From Dehalococcoidia bacterium (lineage in GTDB: Bacteria > Chloroflexota > Dehalococcoidia > UBA2985): a stretch of DNA of 5,679 nt. The notes under the pieces are model-generated. The model searched no databases and had not been told where the DNA came from. It worked only from the letters and a program-made list of their open reading frames with translations. The position numbers and the translations under genes were made by a program. The stretch lies in contig JASLXI010000067.1 in NCBI GenBank assembly GCA_030740415.1, forward strand, positions 296 through 5,974, in the 5' to 3' direction. This document shows, piece by piece, positions 1-4,937 of this stretch (positions are counted from its first letter, which is position 1; every line of letters starts with the position of its first letter).

Positions 1-1226
1 AAGGGGGCAACTCCCATCAGAAATATGAGGCCAAGGAAGAGAGGCCCGTTGACCTGGTCATAGAAGGGCTTGCCTACTGTGATGATTTCGCTATGGACTA
101 TGTCGGAAATGATGGGATAGACGACACCCCACAGAGTGACAAAGGCGATGGTCAGGAAAAGGAGGTTGTTCACTAGGAAAGCTGCCTCTCTTGAGAGGGC
201 AGATTCCAAAGTACGCGTGCTCTTCAGGCTATTATACCGTAGGAAGAATACTCCGAAGGAGATAACCAGGGTAAACCCCATGAATACTAGGAAGACCCAT
301 CCCAAGGTGGACTGGCCGAAGGAGTGGACCGAGGGTACCGCCCCCCCCCTGTTTATGAACATCCCGAACTGGGCAAAGGCAAAAGCAATGATGATCAAGG
401 CCAGGTTCCACATGCGAAACATACCGCGGCGTTTTTGCACCATGATGGAGTGGATGAAGGCGGTGATGACAAGCCAGGGCATGAAGCTAGAGTTCTCCAC
501 CGGGTCCCATGCCCAGTAACCGCCCCAGCCCAGAATGGTGTAGGCCCACCACATTCCCAGGAGGTTGCCGGCTCCCAGGATGGTCCATGCGATGATGCCC
601 CAGGTGCGCCCGGCATCTACCCATTCATCCCCTGTTCTCCCCGAGAGTAGCGCCCCCATGGCAATGGCGAAGGGCACCGTAAACGTGATGAGCCCGGTCA
701 TCAGTAGAGGCGGATGAAGAAACATGCCCGGATGGGTCAGCAGTGGATTTATACCCTGACCGTCCAGTGGGGCAAAAGCGAGGCGGGAGAAGGGGTTTGC
801 CAGAAAGAATGTCACAGCCACAAAGAATGCCAACACTATCATGAGGACTGCGTTGATGTACGGCAAACTGGCTTGAGACATCCTGGAGCCAAGGACGATG
901 GCCAGGGCTGCCATAATGGACATGGCAAAGGCAATGAAAAGAAGAGAACCTTCGTTACCTGCGTAGAAGGCCACCCATATATATTGGGTATCCATCGCTA
1001 GGCTGCTGTGAGCAGCCACGTACGCTACTTGGAAATCATTGGTCACGAAGGCGCCCACGAGGCTGGATGTCGCTACCCCCAATGCCACCGGTGATAAGTA
1101 GGTTGCATGGCGAGCACTCTGTACAAGCTGCGGAGTCCTTTGCCATACTCCCACCAGCGATCCTGTCGCAGAATATATTACCAGGACCAGGGCCAGAAGT
1201 AAGGATATGGATCCCAGGTCTGCCAC
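1..1226 (-). CDS. ccmF: Cytochrome c-type biogenesis protein CcmF (heme lyase), 3' end outside window
   Basis: CcmF is the membrane heme lyase core of cytochrome c maturation System I; it takes heme from holo-CcmE and attaches it to CxxCH cysteines outside the membrane. The frame begins at GTG 1226, two bases after the ccmH stop, and stays open for 408 codons to the window edge; the family is usually about 650 residues, so the C-terminal third is missing. Visible marks: many hydrophobic segments; EGSLLF (92-97); NPLLTHPG (160-167) leading into HPPLL with H171 (P-His1); the tryptophan-rich WWD domain GWGGYWAWDPVENSSFMPW (233-251); H259 in the following helix (TM-His1 position); and SVHSF with H301 (P-His2). 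The usual TRSG motif reads NRGG (292-295), with spacing to SVH unchanged. The second transmembrane heme-ligand histidine would lie in the missing part. The start is inferred: no strong Shine-Dalgarno is seen and translation is probably coupled to ccmH. Identification is secure. Confidence 0.96.
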   Translation of the reverse strand, partial: MADLGSISLLLALVLVIYSATGSLVGVWQRTPQLVQSARHATYLSPVALGVATSSLVGAFVTNDFQVAYVAAHSSLAMDTQYIWVAFYAGNEGSLLFIAFAMSIMAALAIVLGSRMSQASLPYINAVLMIVLAFFVAVTFFLANPFSRLAFAPLDGQGINPLLTHPGMFLHPPLLMTGLITFTVPFAIAMGALLSGRTGDEWVDAGRTWGIIAWTILGAGNLLGMWWAYTILGWGGYWAWDPVENSSFMPWLVITAFIHSIMVQKRRGMFRMWNLALIIIAFAFAQFGMFINRGGAVPSVHSFGQSTLGWVFLVFMGFTLVISFGVFFLRYNSLKSTRTLESALSREAAFLVNNLLFLTIAFVTLWGVVYPIISDIVHSEIITVGKPFYDQVNGPLFLGLIFLMGVAP

Positions 1227-1228
1227 GA

Positions 1229-1828
1229 TTATTGTGCCCCTTCTTCGAAGGCTTGGGTGTTGGAGCCCTCCTTCGTCGCACTGCGGGGATCGCCTCCACC
1301 ACTGAGGGTCAGCCGTTGAATCTCTTGGTCGACTAAAGAGAGATAGGGTTCCAGTTCCGACAAGGCCACGGGCACCTCTTCTTTAATCTGCTCACGGTGT
1401 CCCTGTCGCATCGCTCGAACAGTCATTGTTAGGACTCCAGTCCCTAGGAGCATCGCAAAGGGAGGAATAACCCAGACCAGAAGGTTGAATCCACTCTTGG
1501 GAGGTTCGGCCAGGATCCCAGGGCCGTACCTGTCTACGAAGAATTGGAAGATTTCGTCTCTGGTTTTCCCTTGATCCAACTTCTCGCGGACCATGATCTG
1601 CATTTGATTGGCTATCCCCACCTGGGACTGGTCTATGGTCTCGGTGGGGCAGATAGGGCACATGAGGCCCTTGTCTATTCCATGGGCCACCTCCTCTAGC
1701 GCCTCGGCAGATAACGGCCCTGAATCTGAGGCACAGCCAGCCACCATGAGACCTGGCAAGACGACAATGAGAATCAGGAACGCGGGCGCTCCTGGCAGGG
1801 TCTTCACTATTGATCTCTTAGCTGCCAT
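1229..1828 (-). CDS. ccmH: Cytochrome c-type biogenesis protein CcmH (CcmH/CycL/Ccl2 family)
   Basis: CcmH is a membrane-anchored thiol-disulfide protein that keeps apocytochrome c cysteines reduced and works with CcmF in heme ligation. This 199-residue protein has an N-terminal hydrophobic segment (about 15-30) ending in VAGC, a plausible lipobox with C32. The active-site motif LMCPICPTE (55-63) carries the redox pair C57/C60. After it comes the family's helical bundle, with NQMQIMVREKL (74-84), DEIFQFFVDRYG (91-102) and the conserved turn up to PPKSGFN (109-115). A transmembrane helix spans about 116-138, followed by a cytoplasmic tail. The motif is the CPxCP version and not the proteobacterial RCxxCQ; I associate this form with Chloroflexota/Actinobacteria-type CcmH. 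An in-frame TAA directly precedes the ATG, so the ORF cannot extend upstream; no clear ribosome site is visible. The stop lies 2 nt before ccmF, indicating one transcript. Confidence 0.94.
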   Translation of the reverse strand: MAAKRSIVKTLPGAPAFLILIVVLPGLMVAGCASDSGPLSAEALEEVAHGIDKGLMCPICPTETIDQSQVGIANQMQIMVREKLDQGKTRDEIFQFFVDRYGPGILAEPPKSGFNLLVWVIPPFAMLLGTGVLTMTVRAMRQGHREQIKEEVPVALSELEPYLSLVDQEIQRLTLSGGGDPRSATKEGSNTQAFEEGAQ

Positions 1829-1933
1829 TTATCGAATAATCGTTTTCGCTCCCCAGCACTGTGCCACAACTAGGAGAGTAGTTAGCGACATATCGGCTCG
1901 ACGGTACTTGCCACGCGAGCCGCGCATCTGCGG

Positions 1934-2197
1934 CTATTCGCTTTTGTGGGGGCATTCAATGGACTTGCGCCCCACCCTCCCAACAAGCATACCACCGACC
2001 AACTGTCCAGAGACTGCCACTGCGATGAGAAGGGACACGTATATTAGCGACGCGTCCAGGGTCGGGATGGCATCTCCCTTGGGTGGATGCTCTTTCTTCT
2101 GTAAACGCAGTTCACGCTGGTAGTAGATGAAAGCATCATGGACGTACCTCCAGATGGTCACGACCCTGAACCAGTTTCTGGGCTTCGTGGTAGTCAT
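1934..2197 (-). CDS. Small single-helix membrane protein of unknown function
   Basis: I do not recognise this 87-residue product. It has a basic, aromatic N-terminal part (RNWFRVVTIWRYVHDAFIYY, 7-26), a charged stretch RELRLQKKEH (28-37), one clear hydrophobic helix (about 49-72, starting LDASLIYVSLLIAV) and a short basic tail, so it probably sits in the cytoplasmic membrane with one crossing. It lies between mobA and ccmH in the same direction and overlaps the mobA end by 62 nt if it starts at ATG 2197. A GTG at 2161 would cut the overlap to 26 nt; neither start has a strong Shine-Dalgarno. Third-position base use resembles the neighbouring genes, and the hydrophobic helix is not an echo of mobA because it lies beyond mobA's stop. 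It could be an accessory of the cytochrome maturation genes or of a respiratory complex; that is inference from position only. Confidence 0.55.
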   Translation of the reverse strand: MTTTKPRNWFRVVTIWRYVHDAFIYYQRELRLQKKEHPPKGDAIPTLDASLIYVSLLIAVAVSGQLVGGMLVGRVGRKSIECPHKSE

Positions 2198-2768
2198 CTG
2201 TGGTGTCTACGTCTCTGAAGGAAAGCAACTCAGGATCGATATCCAGAAACGTATCGGCTTCCAGGTGGCTCACGTCACAGCTGGAGAAGATGGATTGAAT
2301 GGAGGTTATACCATGGTCTAACTGTCTCTTGGCTACGGCACAACATCTCTGAGAGTAAAATGCGTGTAAGGGCTGAAGATGGCCTGCCACATTTGGGACC
2401 AGCACGTCACCGTCGTTCAGGTGAGCAGCCATGCGCTGAATGACTTCGGGACGCAGGAATGGCATGTCGCACCCTGCCACAAAGCACCAGGGGGCGTCGC
2501 TGACGCTGAGACCCCGAGCAAGCCCTACTAGGGGGCCTTTTTCTAAGCGGTGGTCCGTCAGTATCACCGTGTTGAGGTCTCTCAGTTCCTTGGAGTTTCG
2601 TGCTACAACCAGTACCCGTCGGAATATGGGCTGTAGCCGGGAAATGACAGTTTCAATTAGGGTCGTATTGCCCAGGGGCATGAATGCCTTTGGGAAGCCC
2701 ATACGTCTGCTGTCGCCTCCAGCAAGGACAATAGCATCTAGTTCTCGTGTATCAAACAGGTTACTCAC
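2136..2768 (-). CDS. mobA: Molybdenum cofactor guanylyltransferase MobA
   Basis: MobA joins GMP from GTP to molybdopterin to make the guanine-dinucleotide form of the molybdenum cofactor (bis-MGD) used by DMSO-reductase-family enzymes; it acts in the cytoplasm. The 210-residue protein has the full nucleotidyltransferase signature: LAGGDSRRMGFPK (15-27), with the GG turn and K27 for GTP; GPLVGLARGL (78-87); the metal-binding CDMPFL (100-105, D101); QPLHAFY (132-138); and the C-terminal FRDVDTTDDY (184-193), matching the family's F-x-N-I-N-T-P-x-D. Length is typical. The start is GTG 2768, overlapping the stop of the upstream small ORF (GTGAGTAA), which suggests translational coupling. A strong GGAGGAGG at 2784-2791 sits 15 nt from GTG; an in-frame ATT at 2777 would be at ideal spacing but is a rare start. 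Codon use resembles the neighbours. IspD- or GlmU-type transferases are less likely given the MobA-specific motifs. Confidence 0.93.
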   Translation of the reverse strand: MSNLFDTRELDAIVLAGGDSRRMGFPKAFMPLGNTTLIETVISRLQPIFRRVLVVARNSKELRDLNTVILTDHRLEKGPLVGLARGLSVSDAPWCFVAGCDMPFLRPEVIQRMAAHLNDGDVLVPNVAGHLQPLHAFYSQRCCAVAKRQLDHGITSIQSIFSSCDVSHLEADTFLDIDPELLSFRDVDTTDDYHEAQKLVQGRDHLEVRP

Positions 2769-2868
2769 TGCGAAAATGGGTAACCTCCTCCGTCATTCTG
2801 ATTCCCTTGAACAGGAGTGTGTTATTGGTGGGCTCCCAAGGTAAAATCCCCGCATCGAGCTTGGCCAT
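2761..2868 (-). CDS. Candidate 35-residue leader ORF upstream of and overlapping mobA
   Basis: Reading from ATG 2868 gives 35 codons ending in TAA at 2761-2763, so the last 8 nt overlap the GTG start of mobA. The ATG is preceded at a spacing of 6 nt by AGGTGG (2875-2880), the same ribosome-site type seen before rsmD and the coiled-coil gene. The product starts MAKLDAGILPWEPT, ends in TEEVTHFRSE, is hydrophilic and has no signal or membrane segment. I recognise no family. It may be a real small protein, a leader peptide whose translation opens the mobA start, or the true N-terminal neighbour of a lost gene. A candidate extended -10 promoter lies about 40 nt upstream. The good ribosome site and the overlapping junction support it; its small size and lack of a known relative count against it. 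Confidence 0.4.
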   Translation of the reverse strand: MAKLDAGILPWEPTNNTLLFKGIRMTEEVTHFRSE

Positions 2869-3285
2869 CTCGCTCCACCTGTTGAGGATAGATTGATATC
2901 TTATTCACAATTGTACCACACCTAGTGATACATGGAGTATTCCAACATGAGTCGGCCCTTGCGCACTGATTGGGTGATTTACACCGATGGCTAGTTATAG
3001 AGGATTGGCAACCGTAGCATCAAATGATGATATTGCAGGATTGTGTAGCCGCGCGATGATCGTATACTAGTGCACATAGCTGTGGTGCTAAGCGCAACGA
3101 TACGGTGCGGAGCTAGCTTGCGGGTAAGGGTGGAGAAATCTGGAGAACAACAAGGTACTCTTATCAAAGGGGAAGCAAGTGTGCATCTCCCAAAAACGCA
3201 ACTATCCTAACTGCGAGGCCGAGAGGCAGTGGCAATCTGGCAGCAGGACAAGCTCTCCCTCAGAGACGACCTGAGTCAACTTGAC
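2869..3285. other. Intergenic region of about 417 bp between the coiled-coil gene and the mobA cluster
   Basis: No gene, tRNA or recognisable RNA family is visible on either strand. The frames are broken by frequent stops. Items seen: a 13-bp palindrome around the coiled-coil gene stop (3274-3286); beside it a weak minus-strand hairpin with stem CTCAG/CTGAG and a 7-nt loop (3258-3274), lacking a T-run and so at best a poor terminator; an imperfect inverted repeat around 3067-3091; and a small hairpin GGTG/CACC near 2973-2985. The left end carries the candidate mobA promoter. In related genomes I recall yceD (DUF177) and rpmF following this coiled-coil gene; no trace of either is seen here. 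Confidence 0.6.
2910..2918 (-). promoter_or_regulatory. Candidate extended -10 promoter for the mobA-ccm cluster
   Basis: On the minus strand TGGTACAAT is an extended -10 element (TGn plus TACAAT, 5 of 6 matches to TATAAT). No good -35 box lies at 16-18 nt spacing, which extended -10 promoters can tolerate. Transcription would start near 2903, giving a leader of about 35 nt to the small ORF ATG at 2868. The 8-bp palindrome ACAATTGT (2907-2914) overlaps the box. Sequence match only. Confidence 0.3.
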
Positions 3286-3286
3286 T
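3274..3286. repeat. 13-bp palindrome at the 3' end of the coiled-coil gene
   Basis: AGTCAA-C-TTGACT is a perfect 6-bp inverted repeat around one central base, touching the TAA stop of the coiled-coil gene. As RNA it could only form a short stem with a 3-nt loop; as DNA it could be a small operator. It is followed on the minus strand by the weak CTCAG/CTGAG hairpin. There is no T-run, so it is not a clear intrinsic terminator. Confidence 0.35.
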
Positions 3287-3777
3287 TAGGCGGAGGGCTC
3301 CTTCTCGGTTTCCGTGACCTCGATGCCGTGACGTATTGTGGTGAGGGCCTGGGAAAGCTCTTCCTCTAGCTTTAATAGAGTGGCTTGAGCGTATTGATCA
3401 GCCTCTGCACGGCGAGAGTTGACCTGGTTGTCTACTTCGTCTAGGACACGCTGGGCCTTGCGCTGAGCCTCTTCGATGATTTCCTCGGATCTAATTTTGG
3501 CCTCTTTGGTGACCTCACTCTCTTTGACCCGAGACCTGGCCTCATCTTCAGAGGCGCTTCTGATACGCCTAGCCTCCAGAAGTGCCTGGTTTATCAGATT
3601 CTCCCGCATCTGAAGGAGGTCCTGGGCCTCCTGTATATCCTCGGGAAAGGCAGAGCGTATCTGGTCGACCAGGTCCGTCAATTTTCCCCTGTCTATGAGG
3701 ACCCTTCCGGTTGCCGGAACTCCTGTACCAGAGCTTATTAGCTCTTCGAGCTTCTCTATAAGATTGGATAGCTCCAC
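3286..3777 (-). CDS. Coiled-coil protein, DivIVA/SepIVA-like or ATPase subunit H/B-like
   Basis: This 163-residue protein has an N-terminal segment with MELSNLIEKLEELI (1-14), a short linker (GTGVPATGR, 17-25), a second helix containing LIDRGKLTDLVDQIRSAFPEDI (27-48), and then a long charged, heptad-like helix from about 50 to 155 rich in E, A, R, K and Q. It has no signal peptide or membrane helix. Such sequences are often labelled ATP synthase subunit B/H-like or DivIVA-like because of the coiled coil alone. The position directly after rsmD-coaD matches, from memory, the DivIVA-domain gene found there in Actinobacteria and Chloroflexota (SepIVA relatives, implicated in envelope growth and division), which I favour. 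The start is GTG 3777, supported by AAGGTGG (3784-3790) at 6 nt spacing. The gene begins 24 nt after the coaD stop, so it is very likely co-transcribed. The precise role is not shown by the sequence. Confidence 0.85.
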   Translation of the reverse strand: MELSNLIEKLEELISSGTGVPATGRVLIDRGKLTDLVDQIRSAFPEDIQEAQDLLQMRENLINQALLEARRIRSASEDEARSRVKESEVTKEAKIRSEEIIEEAQRKAQRVLDEVDNQVNSRRAEADQYAQATLLKLEEELSQALTTIRHGIEVTETEKEPSA

Positions 3778-3801
3778 GGTACACCACCTTTCGGGCGGAA
3801 C

Positions 3802-4290
3802 TTATACTCGGGAGCGGTACTTATCCCGCAAGGCTACCGCCACATTATTTGGGACCAGATGGTTTATCTCGCCATCGAAGGCCGCGATCTCCTTTATCAG
3901 GCTGGATTTCATATAGATATGGTCTAGGCTGGCCATGAGGTACATGGTATCCACGTCTGCGGCCAGTTTCTGGTTGTTCAATGCCAGTTCGAACTCATAG
4001 TCGAAGTCAGATCCCATACGTAGTCCCCGCACCATGACACTGGCTCCCAGATTGCGGGCTACGTCCACAGTGAGGCCTGTGTAGGAAATAACCTCAATAT
4101 TAGGGACATTGTATAAGGCCTCTTTGCAGAACTGTATTCGTTCCTCCGTGGTGAACATGAGAGATTTGGATGACCTTGTGTCCACGACAGCAATATATAC
4201 CTTTTCAAGAAGCTTTGATGCTCTAATGACTATGTCCATATGGCCATAGGTAATCGGATCGAAGCTCCCGGGGTATAAAGCGGTTACCAA
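3802..4290 (-). CDS. coaD: Phosphopantetheine adenylyltransferase (CoaD/PPAT)
   Basis: CoaD transfers AMP from ATP to 4'-phosphopantetheine to make dephospho-CoA, the penultimate step of coenzyme A synthesis in the cytoplasm. The 162 residues match the family length. Motifs in order: YPGSFDPITYGH (6-17) with the nucleotidyltransferase TxGH signature (T14, H17); RGLRMGSDFDYEFELALNN (88-106), with R88 and R91 for substrate binding; and SSLIKE (129-134), the equivalent of the family's SSxxI/V-K/R-E ATP-binding segment, followed by HLVP (144-147). The start is TTG 4290, which overlaps the rsmD stop by 7 nt (TTGGTAA) and has GGGGGAG (4295-4301) at 4 nt spacing, so translation is coupled to rsmD. 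Starting there gives the expected few residues before YPGSFD. It forms an operon with rsmD and the coiled-coil gene. Confidence 0.97.
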   Translation of the reverse strand: MVTALYPGSFDPITYGHMDIVIRASKLLEKVYIAVVDTRSSKSLMFTTEERIQFCKEALYNVPNIEVISYTGLTVDVARNLGASVMVRGLRMGSDFDYEFELALNNQKLAADVDTMYLMASLDHIYMKSSLIKEIAAFDGEINHLVPNNVAVALRDKYRSRV

Positions 4291-4835
4291 GGTTCTCCCC
4301 CTTCACGATATATGGAGCACACTGTATCTCCGTAGCGGCGCTCGCGGATTAACTCAAGTCCGTTATACTTGGGTTCCAGTTGATGGTGTTTTGAGTGACC
4401 AGACGCCACCAAAGCTCCATCCTTAGCTAGGGCGCCCACCTTCTCCATGATATGATGGACTGGCCCCAAGGTATAAGGTGGGTCCATCAGAACCAGGTCG
4501 TAGGACTTGCCCAGAGACGTGAGTGCCCGTTCTACCTTCATGCAATGCACCTTCGATCTATTTGAGAAACCTAGATTGGCCAGGCTCTGGCGCAGAAAGG
4601 AGCATCGCTTAGGACTGCCCTCTACAAAATCAGCCCAGAAGGCACCGCGGCTGAGGGCCTCAATTCCAAGGGTTCCGATCCCGGCGTAGAGGTCAACCAC
4701 CTGCTTCCCTTCCAAGCCAGTGGATTCAAGGATTGCGAATAGAGAGGAGCGAACCCTTTGGGTGGTCGGACGAGCGCCCAACCTCTTTTGGCTTACTATG
4801 CGATGCCCTTTAGCTTCTCCGGCGATTACTCGCAA
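4284..4835 (-). CDS. rsmD: 16S rRNA (guanine(966)-N2)-methyltransferase RsmD
   Basis: RsmD methylates G966 of 16S rRNA in the small ribosomal subunit using S-adenosylmethionine. Numbering from a possible GTG at 4844, the protein shows RVIAGEAKGHR (5-15), the conserved RPTTQRVRSSLFAIL (25-39), SAM-binding motif I VVDLYAGIGTLGIEALSRGA (49-68), acidic FVEGS (73-77), the catalytic DPPY (121-124) and the C-terminal YGDTVCSIY (171-179). I chose TTG 4835: it gives the family-typical N-terminus M-R-V-I-A-G and lies 5 nt after AAGGTGG (4841-4847). The GTG at 4844 falls inside that ribosome site and would add only three residues. A good promoter lies 50-80 nt upstream, making rsmD the first gene of the rsmD-coaD-coiled-coil operon; its stop overlaps the coaD start. 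Confidence 0.95.
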   Translation of the reverse strand: MRVIAGEAKGHRIVSQKRLGARPTTQRVRSSLFAILESTGLEGKQVVDLYAGIGTLGIEALSRGAFWADFVEGSPKRCSFLRQSLANLGFSNRSKVHCMKVERALTSLGKSYDLVLMDPPYTLGPVHHIMEKVGALAKDGALVASGHSKHHQLEPKYNGLELIRERRYGDTVCSIYREGGEPW

Positions 4836-4883
4836 ATGATCCACCTTGTGCGATACGACGCCTTGAGCATCGTCTGCGCCGCC

Positions 4884-4912
4884 ATTCTAACATAGCTCAT
4901 GTACTGCGTAAA
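4884..4912 (-). promoter_or_regulatory. Sigma70-type promoter for the rsmD-coaD operon
   Basis: On the minus strand a -35 box TTTACG (4907-4912, 4 of 6 matches to TTGACA) and a -10 box TAGAAT (4884-4889, 5 of 6 matches to TATAAT) are separated by exactly 17 nt. The expected transcription start is near 4877, leaving about 40 nt of leader before the rsmD TTG. Position, spacing and orientation all fit a housekeeping promoter; evidence is by sequence match only. Confidence 0.6.
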
Positions 4913-4920
4913 GTTTAGTT

Positions 4921-4937
4921 CGTTGAGCATTTCAACG
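4921..4937. repeat. Perfect 6-bp inverted repeat upstream of the rsmD promoter
   Basis: CGTTGA and TCAACG flank a 5-nt spacer GCATT. The repeat lies 8 bp upstream of the -35 box of the rsmD promoter, where an activator or repressor could bind; alternatively it is a chance hairpin. There is no adjacent T-run on either strand that would make it an intrinsic terminator. Confidence 0.35.

Noticed and set aside
136..519. 127-codon plus-strand open frame
   Set aside because: It lies opposite ccmF, whose minus-strand frame carries the WWD domain and conserved histidines; the plus frame is an antisense shadow with no family features.
1918..1935. Hairpin AGCCGC/GCGGCT at the end of the small membrane ORF as a terminator
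   Set aside because: Only 6 bp and not followed by a T-run on the minus strand, and ccmH follows in the same direction; too weak to call.
1608..2123. 171-codon plus-strand open frame
   Set aside because: It is opposite ccmH and the small membrane ORF, its product is compositionally odd, and it matches nothing; CcmH motifs on the other strand explain the openness.
2440..2844. 134-codon plus-strand open frame
   Set aside because: It is antisense to mobA, whose nucleotide-binding motifs are clear on the minus strand.
2948..2995. Plus-strand 15-codon ORF ending in VIYTDG, reminiscent of an RNase H start
   Set aside because: It stops at once after the motif and no RNase H sequence follows in any frame; chance resemblance.
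3061..3095. Imperfect inverted repeat considered as a tRNA or structured RNA
   Set aside because: Stems are short with wobble pairs, and no T-loop, anticodon arm or known RNA motif can be laid over it.
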